A stretch of 64,000 nucleotides of DNA from Nocardia salmonicida NBRC 13393 (GCF_001613085.1 NZ_BDBR01000043.1:26514-90513); one strand, 5' to 3'; shown: positions 16,347 to 24,878, counted from the first letter of the stretch. The notes: generated by a model not told the origin, from the sequence alone. Numbers and translations: made by a program.

Positions 16347-17264
16347 CTACATGGTCAGTTCGGTGTACGTGCGCCCGATACCGTCGGGGATGGAAATGGT
16401 GGCACGCCAACCGAGTTCGCTTGCGGCCACAGTCGAGTCGAGTGCGCCGTGCAACCACTCACCCTCGCGGGCCGGAGCGAATTCAGGGGAGAGATCAGTA
16501 CCGGCGGCTGCGTTGACCGCGTCGAGCAGTTCGAGCACGGAAGTGCCTGTACCAGAGCCGATATTGAACACTGCTGTGGTGCCGGTGTAGCTGCCTGCGG
16601 CCACGAACGCGTCGACAATGTCAGCGATGTACAAATAGTCGCGAGTCTGTTTGCCGTCACCGAAAACCGTGGGTGCCTTACCAGCGGCGGCGAGACCGCA
16701 GAAGATCGCGACTACACCTGCCTCACCGTGCGGGTCCTGGCGCGGTCCGAACACATTGCCCAGACGCAGGGCGATGTGGCGGCCGCCGTACAGCCGGTTG
16801 TGCAGAGTCAAGTACTGCTCAGCGCAGTACTTCGAAATCCCATACGGTGCTTGGGTTTGCGGAAGCACCGTTTCCGGCGTCGGCATCTGCACGCCGTCGC
16901 CGTACATCGCGCCGCCGGTGGAAGCCATGATGACGCGGGCGCCGACGGCGGTGGCCGCGGCCACGACGTTGAGGGTGCCGTTGATGTTGACGAGCGCGTC
17001 GCGGTGGGGGTCGGCGACCGAGTACCGGACGCTGATCTGCGCTGCGAGGTGGTAGATCACCTCGGGGCGCGCTTGTTCGATGATCGCGGTGACCGCGGCG
17101 GTATCGACGACGTCGACCGTGTGCAGCGTGACCTGGTCTGGGATGCGTGTTCGGTCGCCGCTGGAGAGGTCGTCGATGACGGTGACGGTGTGCCCGTCCG
17201 CGACCAGCCGATCGAGCAGGTGGGATCCGATGAATCCGGCACCGCCGGTGATGAGTGCGCGCAT
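16347..17264 (-). CDS. GalE-like NAD-dependent nucleotide-sugar epimerase
   Basis: Extended short-chain dehydrogenase of 305 residues, likely a UDP-sugar 4-epimerase. The NAD-binding TGGAGFIGSH motif is at 6-15, an acidic IDDLSSGD end of strand 2 follows, then HLAAQISV and catalytic serines in ASTGGAMYGDG. The YGISKY motif supplies the catalytic Tyr and Lys at ~145-150, and the RLGNVFGPRQDPHGEAGVV substrate loop follows. It is the last gene of a six-gene operon and starts 11 bases after the SUMF1-fold gene. With the UXS-like and dehydrogenase genes upstream, it may interconvert UDP-pentoses or UDP-uronates (inference). Confidence 0.88.
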   Translation of the reverse strand: MRALITGGAGFIGSHLLDRLVADGHTVTVIDDLSSGDRTRIPDQVTLHTVDVVDTAAVTAIIEQARPEVIYHLAAQISVRYSVADPHRDALVNINGTLNVVAAATAVGARVIMASTGGAMYGDGVQMPTPETVLPQTQAPYGISKYCAEQYLTLHNRLYGGRHIALRLGNVFGPRQDPHGEAGVVAIFCGLAAAGKAPTVFGDGKQTRDYLYIADIVDAFVAAGSYTGTTAVFNIGSGTGTSVLELLDAVNAAAGTDLSPEFAPAREGEWLHGALDSTVAASELGWRATISIPDGIGRTYTELTM

Positions 17265-17275
17265 GGCTGGAGACC

Positions 17276-18181
17276 CTATCTGATGAGTGAGAGCACGTTG
17301 GTGGTGGTTTCGGGTAGGTCACGGGCGCAACGGAATCCGAGGTCTGGTCCGGAGTAGTCGGGGCTGCACGCGATACGTTCGCTGGTGCGGGTTTGCCATC
17401 GGAACGACTTCCAACCGCCGCCGCGCACCGTGATGTGACCGTGGTCGGCGACGGCGTGATAGCTGGGGTCGTAGCGGCGGTGGCGGTCGTAGAGCAGATA
17501 CGACGACGCGGTCCATTCGGAGACGTTGCCCGCCATGTCCACCAGCCCGAAAGGGGAACTTCCGTCGGTGAATGCTCCGACTTCGGTGGTAGCGGGGGCG
17601 GGCCCGTGCTCGGCGTAGTGAGTTCGCCACCACGCTTTCCAAGTGGCCAGATCGTGGATCGGTTGGCCTGCCCAGTGTTCGGCGGTATTGGCGCGGGCGC
17701 TGTCCCAGCTCGGGCCCCACGGCCACGGCCGCCACTGGGGGCCGTGGGCGGCGTACTCCCATTCGGCTTCGCTGGGCAGTCGTTTGCCTGCCCAGATGGC
17801 GTAAGTAGTGGCGTCGGTGTGGTCCAGGTGCACCACCGGGTGGTGTGGTCGGTCGGTGACCGCGTCGAGGTCGGGGCGGGGGTGGCGCCAGGAGATGCCG
17901 TCCATGGTGGTCCAGTAGTCGGGCCCGTAGACCAGGGCGTAGCCGCGTCGCTCGGCGGCGCTCACATGCCCGGTCATCGTCACGAATTCCGCGAACATGC
18001 TGTTGGTGACCGGTGTCCGGTCGATCTCGAACGCGGGCAGTGTGATGGTGTGCTGCGGTGTTTCGTCCTCGAACCAGGTCCGAGGGTAGTGCTGGGAGGC
18101 GGCGACGGTGTCCAGGTGCGATTCGGGTGACCCGACCGCCACCTGGGCGGCCGGGATCGCGATCATCTCGGGCACGTTCAC
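17276..18181 (-). CDS. SUMF1/formylglycine-generating-enzyme-fold protein lacking catalytic Cys pair
   Basis: Protein of 301 residues with the SUMF1 (FGE-sulfatase) fold. Evidence is VGSPESHLDT, DETPQHTITLPAFEIDRTPVTN, AIWAGKRLPSEAEWEYA at ~140-157, GLVDMAGNVSEWTAS, ITVRGGGW and LGFRCARD. True formylglycine-generating enzymes carry a copper-binding Cys pair in the RGGSWLC-xxxx-C region. Here the segment reads RGGGWKSFRWQTRTSERIAC and lacks that pair. The DinB half that gives EgtB its iron ligands is also absent. GTG start at 18181 overlaps the MoaD-like stop (GTGA). A non-canonical oxidase or scaffold role is possible; the fold call is firm. Confidence 0.85.
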   Translation of the reverse strand: MNVPEMIAIPAAQVAVGSPESHLDTVAASQHYPRTWFEDETPQHTITLPAFEIDRTPVTNSMFAEFVTMTGHVSAAERRGYALVYGPDYWTTMDGISWRHPRPDLDAVTDRPHHPVVHLDHTDATTYAIWAGKRLPSEAEWEYAAHGPQWRPWPWGPSWDSARANTAEHWAGQPIHDLATWKAWWRTHYAEHGPAPATTEVGAFTDGSSPFGLVDMAGNVSEWTASSYLLYDRHRRYDPSYHAVADHGHITVRGGGWKSFRWQTRTSERIACSPDYSGPDLGFRCARDLPETTTNVLSLIR

Positions 18182-18447
18182 CCGCCCACCAACGCCGGGA
18201 TGATCTGGAGCTCGTGATCTCCGGCAGGAATCGGGGTGTCGAGGTCCAGGATGTGAGTGTTGTTGAGGCACACGATTGTCCACGGTGCGAGTCGCTCACC
18301 GTCGAAGATGCGTTCACCGAATATCGGGTGCTGACCCACCAGCCAGGTCAGGGCTTGCCCGATGGTGGTGGCCTGGGTGCTCAGTTCGGACAGGTCTGCT
18401 CCGACCAGTGTGGGCCAGCTCGGTGGCAAGACGAATCGGACGGTCAT
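18178..18447 (-). CDS. MoaD/ThiS-like ubiquitin-fold sulfur carrier ending in Gly-Gly
   Basis: Small protein of 89 residues that looks like a sulfur-carrier protein. It has a beta-grasp pattern, TVRFVLPPSW at the start, a central TIGQALTWLVGQHPIFGERIFD helix and loop, IVCLNNTHI where MoaD has VNGE, GDHELQIIPALVGG and then the stop. The C-terminal Gly-Gly is the residue pair that becomes a thiocarboxylate after adenylation by a MoeB/ThiF enzyme, none of which is in the window. The ATG at 18447 overlaps the upstream stop, and the stop overlaps the SUMF1-fold start. Placement inside a sugar operon suggests delivery of sulfur to that pathway. Confidence 0.82.
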   Translation of the reverse strand: MTVRFVLPPSWPTLVGADLSELSTQATTIGQALTWLVGQHPIFGERIFDGERLAPWTIVCLNNTHILDLDTPIPAGDHELQIIPALVGG

Positions 18448-19397
18448 GACGGCACCGCCACGGTGCGCATCCACGCCAGCGTCGCGGCGACGCCGACGTC
18501 CAACGGGGTTTCGGGTTGCCAGTCCAGAAGTTTGCGGGCACGGGTGGTGTCTGGTCGGCGCACCGTGACCACGTCGCTGCGACCCGCGACGATATCGAGG
18601 GAGCCTGAGCCGGCCTGGTCGATGATCAGCTGGGCGAGATCGCGGATCGTGATCTCGTGTTCGGAGCCGAGGTTGATCGGCCCGAATTCGGTGCTGTCGA
18701 GCATCGCGAGCAGCCCGGTCACGAAATCACCGACCCAGACCAGGGATCGGGTTTGGGTGCCGCCTCCCTGGAGTTGGAGCGTCTCACCGGCCAGGGCCGC
18801 GGCGCAGAACGCAGCGACCACCCGGCCGTCGTCGGGCCACATGAATGGTCCGTAGACATTGAACGGGCGCACGATCCCGACATCAGCGCCCATCCGGTGG
18901 TAGGCCGCGGCGGCGGCTTCGGTGGCGCGTTTGCCTTCGGTGTAGGCCGAGTGTGCTCCGATCGGGTCTGCGTTGCCCCGGTAGTCCTCGGTCTGCGGAT
19001 GGACCAACGGGTCACCGTAGATCTCCGAGGACGAGGCCACGATGGCTCGGATCCCGGCGCGGTGCGCGCATTCGAGGACGTTCATCGTCCCGACGGTGGC
19101 GGTGCGCAGGGTTGCCAGTGGCATCGCGGTGTTCGCCTTGGGCGAGGCCGGGCAGGCAAGATGGACGAGGTGGGTTGCCCCGGTGATCGCGGCGAAGCTG
19201 ACCGGTGCGTTGACATCACTGACGCGCAGGCTGAATCGGGGGTTTTCCAGCAGGTCGGTGACGTTGTCCCTGCGGCCGGTCGAAAGGTTGTCGATCGCGG
19301 TGACCTGGTCACCACGGTCGAGCAGGGCGCGGCACAGATGAGAACCGATGAACCCGGCGCCGCCGGTGACGATGACGTGAGATGCGTTGGTGGACAA
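18444..19397 (-). CDS. UXS-like NAD-dependent nucleotide-sugar decarboxylase/epimerase
   Basis: Extended SDR of 317 residues. Besides the TGGAGFIGSHLC Rossmann motif it carries the UDP-glucuronate decarboxylase (UXS) type signatures HLACPASP, ASSSEIYGDP, HPQTEDYRGN, and YTEGKR with the catalytic Tyr and Lys, then RPFNVYGP. UXS converts UDP-glucuronate to UDP-xylose through a 4-keto intermediate. A dehydrogenase that could make the uronate lies directly upstream. Some details (for example SPKANTAM instead of the usual SPxxYxxNP) differ, so a related decarboxylase or epimerase is possible. Overlaps the sulfur-carrier gene by ATGA. Confidence 0.85.
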   Translation of the reverse strand: MSTNASHVIVTGGAGFIGSHLCRALLDRGDQVTAIDNLSTGRRDNVTDLLENPRFSLRVSDVNAPVSFAAITGATHLVHLACPASPKANTAMPLATLRTATVGTMNVLECAHRAGIRAIVASSSEIYGDPLVHPQTEDYRGNADPIGAHSAYTEGKRATEAAAAAYHRMGADVGIVRPFNVYGPFMWPDDGRVVAAFCAAALAGETLQLQGGGTQTRSLVWVGDFVTGLLAMLDSTEFGPINLGSEHEITIRDLAQLIIDQAGSGSLDIVAGRSDVVTVRRPDTTRARKLLDWQPETPLDVGVAATLAWMRTVAVPS

Positions 19398-19446
19398 TGA
19401 ATCCTCCTGAATCGGGTGGAACTGCGGATGTCGGAATCGGTGTGGT

Positions 19447-20706
19447 TCAGAGGTGTTCGATGTTCGGTGCGGTCGGGAGCGCCCCGCACGCGTCGAACAC
19501 GTAGTTGGCGGTACTGATCAGCTTCAGGTCCAGGCCGGTATGCCCGACCAGGACCGCGACCCCGGACGCGGTGTTCACGATGTCGGCGGTGACACGGGGC
19601 AGCACCTGGAGTCCCTCGGGGATGGTCGGGTCCACGATCACGACCTCGGCGCCGTAGCGGCGCAGCGCCCGGATCACTTCGAGGGCGCACGATTCGCGCA
19701 GATCCGCGACATCACGCTTGTAGGTGACCCCGACGGCGACGATCCGGGCGGACTCGATCGCGACACCACGGCGATCCAGGCCACTCACGATGCGATCCGC
19801 GACGTAGGTCGGCATCGAGTCGTTGATCCGGGAGGCAGTTTCGATCAGCACCGCTGGAGTCCCGGAAAGGGTGCGGATCTGCCAGCTCAGATATCGGGTG
19901 TCCACCGGCAGGCAGTGCCCACCGGCGCCGACACCGGGATGAAAGCGCATGAACCCAAAGGGTTTGGTCTCGGCCAAGGCCAATGCCTGGCGTACATCGG
20001 CACCCAACGCCCGCGCATGCTGGGCGAGCTCGTTGACCAGCGACACGTTGACCAACCGGAAGACGTTCTCGAAGAGCTTGGCCAGCTCCGCAGTCCGGAT
20101 ATCTGGTGCTACAACGACTTCGGCAACCAGTGCGCGCCAGAACTCGGCGATCACGGTTGTGGAGGCGTCGTCGATGCCGGCGACGATCTTCGGGACGGCG
20201 CGCAGTCCTGCCAAGCCCATGCCGGGGTCGATCCGCTCGGGTGAGTACCCCAGGTGGAAATCGACCCCTGCTCGCAGCCCTGAGCACTCCAGGATCGGCT
20301 GCACGATGTCTTGTGTGGTGCCTGGGTAGGTGGATGACTCGAGCACCACCGTGCATCCCGGTTCAAGATGGGCCGCAACATGTTTGGCTGCCGCCTCGAC
20401 CAGCGTCAAGTCCGGGTCGCCATCGCGATCGAGGGGGGTCGGCACGGTGATCAGCACGATGTCGAATCCGGCCAACGCGTTCGGGTCCGCGGTGGGAAGC
20501 AGCCGACCCGACCCGAGCGCGTCGGCCAGGTCAGAGTCGGTGACATCGACGATGTAGGACTTCCCGGCCTGGAGTTGCATGATGCGGTCCGGGTCGGTGT
20601 CGATGGCAACGACGTCATGTCCGGCGGCGACGGCGAGTAGTGCCACCGGCACACCGACATACCCGCAGCCCAGCACAGCGACCCGCCTTGGTACGAGTGG
20701 TTTCAT
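19447..20706 (-). CDS. UDP-sugar 6-dehydrogenase (UDP-glucose/GDP-mannose dehydrogenase family)
   Basis: NAD-dependent four-electron oxidoreductase of 419 residues that oxidises the C6 hydroxyl of a nucleotide sugar to a carboxylate. It has the N-terminal Rossmann motif VAVLGCGYVGVPVALLAVAAGH, TVPTPLDRDG, SSTYPGTT and SPERIDPG. The catalytic Cys is in GVGAGGHCLPVDTRYL at ~255-270, and GVTYKRDVADLRES appears in the C-terminal domain. The pattern is closest to the WecC/UDP-HexNAc dehydrogenase branch, so the substrate may be UDP-glucose or a UDP-HexNAc. ATG at 20706, one base after the PIG-L stop; an upstream in-frame extension is Pro/Arg-rich and rejected. Confidence 0.9.
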   Translation of the reverse strand: MKPLVPRRVAVLGCGYVGVPVALLAVAAGHDVVAIDTDPDRIMQLQAGKSYIVDVTDSDLADALGSGRLLPTADPNALAGFDIVLITVPTPLDRDGDPDLTLVEAAAKHVAAHLEPGCTVVLESSTYPGTTQDIVQPILECSGLRAGVDFHLGYSPERIDPGMGLAGLRAVPKIVAGIDDASTTVIAEFWRALVAEVVVAPDIRTAELAKLFENVFRLVNVSLVNELAQHARALGADVRQALALAETKPFGFMRFHPGVGAGGHCLPVDTRYLSWQIRTLSGTPAVLIETASRINDSMPTYVADRIVSGLDRRGVAIESARIVAVGVTYKRDVADLRESCALEVIRALRRYGAEVVIVDPTIPEGLQVLPRVTADIVNTASGVAVLVGHTGLDLKLISTANYVFDACGALPTAPNIEHL

Positions 20707-20707
20707 G

Positions 20708-21601
20708 TCACGACCTCCACCGCAAGCAGGCAAACGCCTCGGCATAGGAGAACCCGCTCTGCGCACCTCGCACGGCGGCCAGCCCCCGCAACGCGTCTTC
20801 GGAGCGGGTATGGGGATGCTCACGCCACTGGCTGCCGTGCAACTTCAACGCGGCGATCTTGCGATCGAGATCATCGGCGGTCAGTTCGACGAAGAAGTTG
20901 CGCGAGGCCGCAGCCACCGTGGCGCCGCTCCAACCATCGGCGGGCTCTTCGTAGGCCAGCACCAGCGGTGGCTGCCAGCGACTCGCGTCCGGGCCTGGGC
21001 GTAGCGCGGTCAGCGTCGCCCGCGCGATCGCGGCGTGATCCTGGTTGTAGCTGGTGATCTCGGGTGAGAGGACCACTGTTGGGCGCAGCACCGACAACGC
21101 CATTTGGTGGGTGGGTCGCCCTTCGAGCAGGTCGACTATCTCCGTTTGTGCCATGGTGTCCAGTCGCAGCGTCGCGCCTTGGCCGACCAGACCTGGTTGC
21201 CAGGCGTCGAGGGGGAAGAACTCCGCGACCCGCGTGATCTCGGCCAACCGTTGCGCGGTACTCGAATGTCCCGCTTTCGAGTATTCGATCAGATCGTCGA
21301 CCACCGCATACAGCACATGAACCTGTCCGCCCTCACGTTTGATCCGGCTGATCAGCCCACCGCAGCCGATGACCTCGTCGTCGGGATGGGGTGCGATCAC
21401 CAATGCTCGCTGGGCTCCCCAATCGATCCGCACAGCGTTCACCGCGAGGACGGCTTCATCGGCACCACACACAGCGAGGTCATAATCGGCTCCTGGGATC
21501 GATGGCTGGTCGCCGTGTGAACGTGGCGACTTCCTCAACCGTGACTGCGCGCGGAACCCGTGGGAATGACCGATCGCGCATACGGTATGCATCGTCCGCA
21601 T
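20708..21601 (-). CDS. PIG-L family (LmbE-like) zinc N-deacetylase
   Basis: Zinc-dependent deacetylase of the PIG-L/MshB family, up to 297 residues. ALVIAPHPDDEVIGCGGLI supplies His and two Asp of the zinc site and catalytic base. NQDHAAIARA is the likely second His. Family members remove acetyl from GlcNAc conjugates, as in GPI anchor and mycothiol synthesis. The first gene of the sugar operon, transcribed away from the XRE regulator. The start is uncertain: the ATG at 21601 gives ~60 non-conserved residues before the domain, and a GTG at 21472 would give a shorter protein and a wider divergent promoter region. Confidence 0.82.
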   Translation of the reverse strand: MRTMHTVCAIGHSHGFRAQSRLRKSPRSHGDQPSIPGADYDLAVCGADEAVLAVNAVRIDWGAQRALVIAPHPDDEVIGCGGLISRIKREGGQVHVLYAVVDDLIEYSKAGHSSTAQRLAEITRVAEFFPLDAWQPGLVGQGATLRLDTMAQTEIVDLLEGRPTHQMALSVLRPTVVLSPEITSYNQDHAAIARATLTALRPGPDASRWQPPLVLAYEEPADGWSGATVAAASRNFFVELTADDLDRKIAALKLHGSQWREHPHTRSEDALRGLAAVRGAQSGFSYAEAFACLRWRS

Positions 21602-21676
21602 ACCGCCAGCGCCAGTGGGCGAGCGCCGATAAACTTCCCCTGATCGGGCTCATCGACAACCATCAGGTAGGACCGC

Positions 21677-23026
21677 ATGGACACCGCGTCGACCGGGCAG
21701 CACCGTATCGGTGCGGGACGTGGCGCTCCGGATTCTGACCAGTGCCCCTTGGTGGCACCTGGATTCTGGGATGCCGTACCCATCCGGGCCGCGCTGAGCA
21801 ACCGGCACATGGGGAAGGTGATCGCCGCCTATCGCGCTCATCCGGCCCACCCTCGCCCGATATCGCAGGCTCAGATGGGACGTTGGGTCGGGATCACCCA
21901 AGGTCAGCTCAGCCGCATCGAGAACGGCCCACCGATCAAGTATCTGGACAGGCTTGTCCAGTGGGCAACCCTGCTCACAATCCCGGCGGATCTGCTCTGG
22001 TTCCAGTTGCCTGGTCAGGCCCCTCGCGCAGTACCAGCGGCTATCCCGGCGACGGCACCTGCGGCAGGGCCGTTCCGGCTGGTACGTATCACCGACGCGT
22101 CCGGTGACGAGGATCCCGACCTCGCCGCCGTGCGCGCGTTCCGCTCCGCCGACCAGTCATTGGGCGGTGGACACCTCTACACCGCGGTCATCGACTACCT
22201 GCACACCGATATCGCGCCCCGACTGTTCGGGGGAGACCAGCGAGGCGACGCCCGCTCGTTGTTCACCGCCGCCGCCGGCCTCACCGAAATGGCCGGGTGG
22301 ATGGCTCATGATGCCGGACACGACCGCCAAGCCGACCAGCACTTCCGCCGCGCCCTGGACCTCGCAGTCGTCGGCCGAGACCACCATCTCCACGTCCACG
22401 TCCTGGCCAGCCTCAGCCACCTGTCCCTGCATCGACGCAAACCCGACGCAGCCCTGGGCTATGCCCACGACGCCGAGATGGCACTGTCGCGGGCTGGCCG
22501 CAATCCCGAACTCACCGCCCGCATCTATGCCCTGCAAGCCCGTGCACACGCCGCTCAACACCAACCCGGACACGCCCACCGTCTACTCGATCAGGCCGCT
22601 CGCACTCTCGAGGCCCCCGCCGAACCGGTCGCCTCACCGTGGGCAAGTCACTTCGACCAAGCTTCACTGGCCAGCGACGCCGCCCGATGTCTGCGCACCG
22701 TCGGCGACCTGCCCGCCGCGGCCCGAAATGCCCACCGCATCATCGGCCTACGCCCTGTTGGTACCCGCTCACACGCCTTCGCGCAGCTGAGTCTTGCAGC
22801 GATCCTCACCGCTCAAGGCCACCCTGATCACGCGTGCGTCGTCGCGACGAAAGTCCTCGACAGCATCTCCACCATGAACTCCCACCAGCTCACACTCCAA
22901 CTCCACGGCCTTGACCACCAACTGCGGCCCTACCTCACCAACCGCATGGTGGGACAATTCGTAGACCGACTCACCGCGGTGATCCACGAAAGGGCCTCGA
23001 TGCATCGAACGGCGGCGATCACATGA
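21677..23026 (+). CDS. XRE-family regulator with TPR-like domain
   Basis: Probable transcriptional regulator of 449 residues. A helix-turn-helix lies at ~60-105 (PISQAQMGRWVGITQGQLSRIENG), followed by a linker and helical repeats typical of TPR sensors. Same overall design as the regulator at 582-1988, including AAYRAHPAH before the HTH, but without the zinc ribbon. Divergent from the sugar operon by about 75 bases and coupled by ATGA to a Nudix gene. It is the obvious candidate regulator of the sugar operon, responding to an unknown ligand. Confidence 0.86.
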   Translation: MDTASTGQHRIGAGRGAPDSDQCPLVAPGFWDAVPIRAALSNRHMGKVIAAYRAHPAHPRPISQAQMGRWVGITQGQLSRIENGPPIKYLDRLVQWATLLTIPADLLWFQLPGQAPRAVPAAIPATAPAAGPFRLVRITDASGDEDPDLAAVRAFRSADQSLGGGHLYTAVIDYLHTDIAPRLFGGDQRGDARSLFTAAAGLTEMAGWMAHDAGHDRQADQHFRRALDLAVVGRDHHLHVHVLASLSHLSLHRRKPDAALGYAHDAEMALSRAGRNPELTARIYALQARAHAAQHQPGHAHRLLDQAARTLEAPAEPVASPWASHFDQASLASDAARCLRTVGDLPAAARNAHRIIGLRPVGTRSHAFAQLSLAAILTAQGHPDHACVVATKVLDSISTMNSHQLTLQLHGLDHQLRPYLTNRMVGQFVDRLTAVIHERASMHRTAAIT

Positions 23027-23559
23027 ACCGCGCCGACCCGCTCTACCAGCGCGATCCCGATGCCTGGCGCGCTCACCTCGCCGAAGGCAATGCCAAACAA
23101 CCACGCAAGCGAGTCGGTGCCGATGCCCTCATCCACGACTCCGACGGTCGAATCCTGCTGGTCAACCCCAACTACAAGCCGGACTGGGACCTTCCTGGCG
23201 GGATGTCGGACGCCAACGAACCACCCGATGCCACCGTGCGGCGCGAGCTCGCCGAAGAACTCGGCCTGGATCGTTCCGCCACACCACTGTCGTTGCTTTG
23301 CATCGACTGGGTAGCACCCCACGGCCCATGGGACGACTCCCTCATGCTCATCTTCGACGCTGGAACTCTCAGTCCCGCAACAATTTCGACGCTTCACATC
23401 GCCGACGGCGAACTCGAGGACTTCGGCTTCTTCACACCAGACCAAGCCCGCCAACGTCTTCGCCCCTACATTTGGCAGCGGCTCCAGGCTGCACTGCACG
23501 CCCGCACCACCGGACACACCGCCTACCTTCACGACGGCAATTCCACATCTGGTCGGTGA
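23023..23559 (+). CDS. Nudix hydrolase
   Basis: Hydrolase of nucleoside-diphosphate derivatives, 178 residues. The Nudix box runs from GGMSDANEPPDATV to RRELAEELG at ~58-80, with the Glu residues that bind metal. Preceding VGADALIHDSDGRILLVNP and KPDWDLPGG are typical. Its ATG overlaps the regulator stop. A dedicated Nudix enzyme beside a nucleotide-sugar operon could remove UDP-sugar by-products or damaged nucleotides; XRE-Nudix pairs are also common alone in actinomycetes. Confidence 0.9.
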   Translation: MNRADPLYQRDPDAWRAHLAEGNAKQPRKRVGADALIHDSDGRILLVNPNYKPDWDLPGGMSDANEPPDATVRRELAEELGLDRSATPLSLLCIDWVAPHGPWDDSLMLIFDAGTLSPATISTLHIADGELEDFGFFTPDQARQRLRPYIWQRLQAALHARTTGHTAYLHDGNSTSGR

Positions 23560-24286
23560 ACAGGGCACCGTAGAAGGCTTGTGGCCGGGGTGACCGCGCT
23601 GCCGGGTCCGCGCGATACAGTTGTGCGCTCGCGACCTGGAAACTACGGGCTCAGCCATCCCTGATCTGCGCGCCACGCCGCTGTCTGCACGGCGCGGGGA
23701 CTAGCCAATCCGGTGTACGGCCAGCCCCTCCACAGTGCGGCCCATCAGCGATTCCACACGAGCACTGGGGTCTCACACTCACGGGCGGTCTATGCCGGTT
23801 CGCCATCGCGGACAGGCCCGTTGCGCTGCACTGTCTTTTAGCGGCATTTTCAACAGCATCGCGGAATCACCAAGATGGGCAGTGCGAGAACTTGCTGGTT
23901 AGGATGAAGTGCGGGTCGGCAACCTTATTCCCCCCCAAGGATTGTCACCCGAATCAGCGGCATGCCGCGCCCTCGCGGGTCGGTCGGCGCCGTTGATATC
24001 GATGCCGTCGGGCTCACTCCCCCCTTCGCCCGGCGGCATCGGTCACTTCGGCGTCCGATGGCATCGCCGATGGGTGCACTCCCCTCCGAAGCCGATCCGC
24101 AGAAGGCGACGAGCTCGACTGCGGGTGCTGTCAATGCCCTCGCGCCCGCCGACTGCGATCATCGCATCGGCGCCGACATGCGACGCCCGCCTAGCCGCGG
24201 CCGAGCCTGCTAGACCGCAACACTCCGGGCTTCATCGACCGGAGTGCTGCCGTCGGCGTTCGCCGACCTAGTCCAGCATGTACTGA
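23560..24286. other. long intergenic stretch, no convincing gene
   Basis: About 730 bases after the Nudix gene. Open frames exist (for example plus 23909-24271) but they are Arg/Pro/Ser-rich, have no ribosome-binding site and no recognisable motif. A short GC-rich inverted match around 23670-23700 (CGCGCC... GGCGCG) could end the XRE-Nudix transcript. Otherwise I see nothing that explains the length; decayed coding sequence is possible. Confidence 0.5.
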
Positions 24287-24428
24287 CCCCCCTCCACGCC
24301 AGTACACATACGGACCGAGTGGCGTGTACTGATGTACACGAAGCGACTGTGTCATGCACGCTGGTACATGTCAATGGCCGTCTATTGTACTGTGGTGTAA
24401 ACGGCCGTATTTCGCAGGAGGGGGAACA
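24287..24428 (+). promoter_or_regulatory. promoter/operator region with six GTAC half-sites before the EspR-like gene
   Basis: GTAC occurs at about 24290, 24302, 24326, 24334, 24364 and 24387, far above chance in this GC-rich sequence. Two of them form the perfect palindrome GTGTAC-TGAT-GTACAC at 24324-24339; AGTACAC at 24301 also mirrors GTGTACT at 24324. A further inverted pair, GGCCGT near 24376 and ACGGCC near 24400, flanks TATTGTAC-like AT-rich sequence that could hold a -10 box. The AGGAGGGGG ribosome-binding site follows, then GTG at 24429. Probably an autoregulatory or multi-site operator. Confidence 0.55.
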
Positions 24429-24878
24429 GTGGACGGGCGACAGCACGAAAACCCCGAGAGCCCAACCGATTTGGCCGCGAAGATCAATCGGTTGTTCGAG
24501 GTGATGCGCAAGCCCTCGGTGCCGCCGCTGTCCAATGCCGCTGCCGCGGCTGCGATCACGGAGGCGACCGGGGTGTCGATCAGCCCCGCGTATCTGTGGC
24601 AACTTCGGTCGGGGATGAAGTCCAATCCGACGGTGCAGCATCTGCGCGCGATCGCGCAGTTCTTCGGAGTGTCCGCGTCGTATCTGCTCGATGCCGAGTC
24701 CGACGAGTCGACCGAGGCTCAGCTGAATTTGCTGCAAGCGATGAAAGATTCCGGTGTACGCGGCCTGGCGTTGCGGGCATCGGGTCTCACGCCTCGCACG
24801 TTGGACAGCATCGCCGCTATCGTTGATCGTGCGCGCGAGATCGAGAATCTGCCTCCGATCGAGTCGCAGGATCGCTGA
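24429..24878 (+). CDS. EspR-like XRE-family DNA-binding protein
   Basis: DNA-binding protein of 149 residues resembling mycobacterial EspR, a nucleoid-associated regulator of the ESX-1 accessory locus. The match covers LAAKINRLFEVM (EspR: ARLNRLF), ISPAYLWQLRSGMKSNPTVQHLRAIAQFFGV and SYLLD at 50-95, and a C-terminal GVRGLALRASGLTPRTLDSI that corresponds to the EspR dimerisation helices. The GTG start follows AGGAGGGGG with 6-base spacing; an upstream in-frame ATG at 24354 has none. It heads the set of IrrE-type peptidase, MAB_1171c-like protein and P450. Confidence 0.85.
   Translation: MDGRQHENPESPTDLAAKINRLFEVMRKPSVPPLSNAAAAAAITEATGVSISPAYLWQLRSGMKSNPTVQHLRAIAQFFGVSASYLLDAESDESTEAQLNLLQAMKDSGVRGLALRASGLTPRTLDSIAAIVDRAREIENLPPIESQDR

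Noticed and set aside
16311..17357. 348-codon frame on the plus strand opposite the GalE-like gene
   Set aside because: Antisense to a gene with clear Rossmann and YxxxK motifs; no ribosome-binding site or recognised domain.
19447..20823. 458-codon version of the UDP-sugar dehydrogenase
   Set aside because: The extra 39 residues lie over the deacetylase gene in another frame, and the Rossmann fold begins right after the ATG at 20706.
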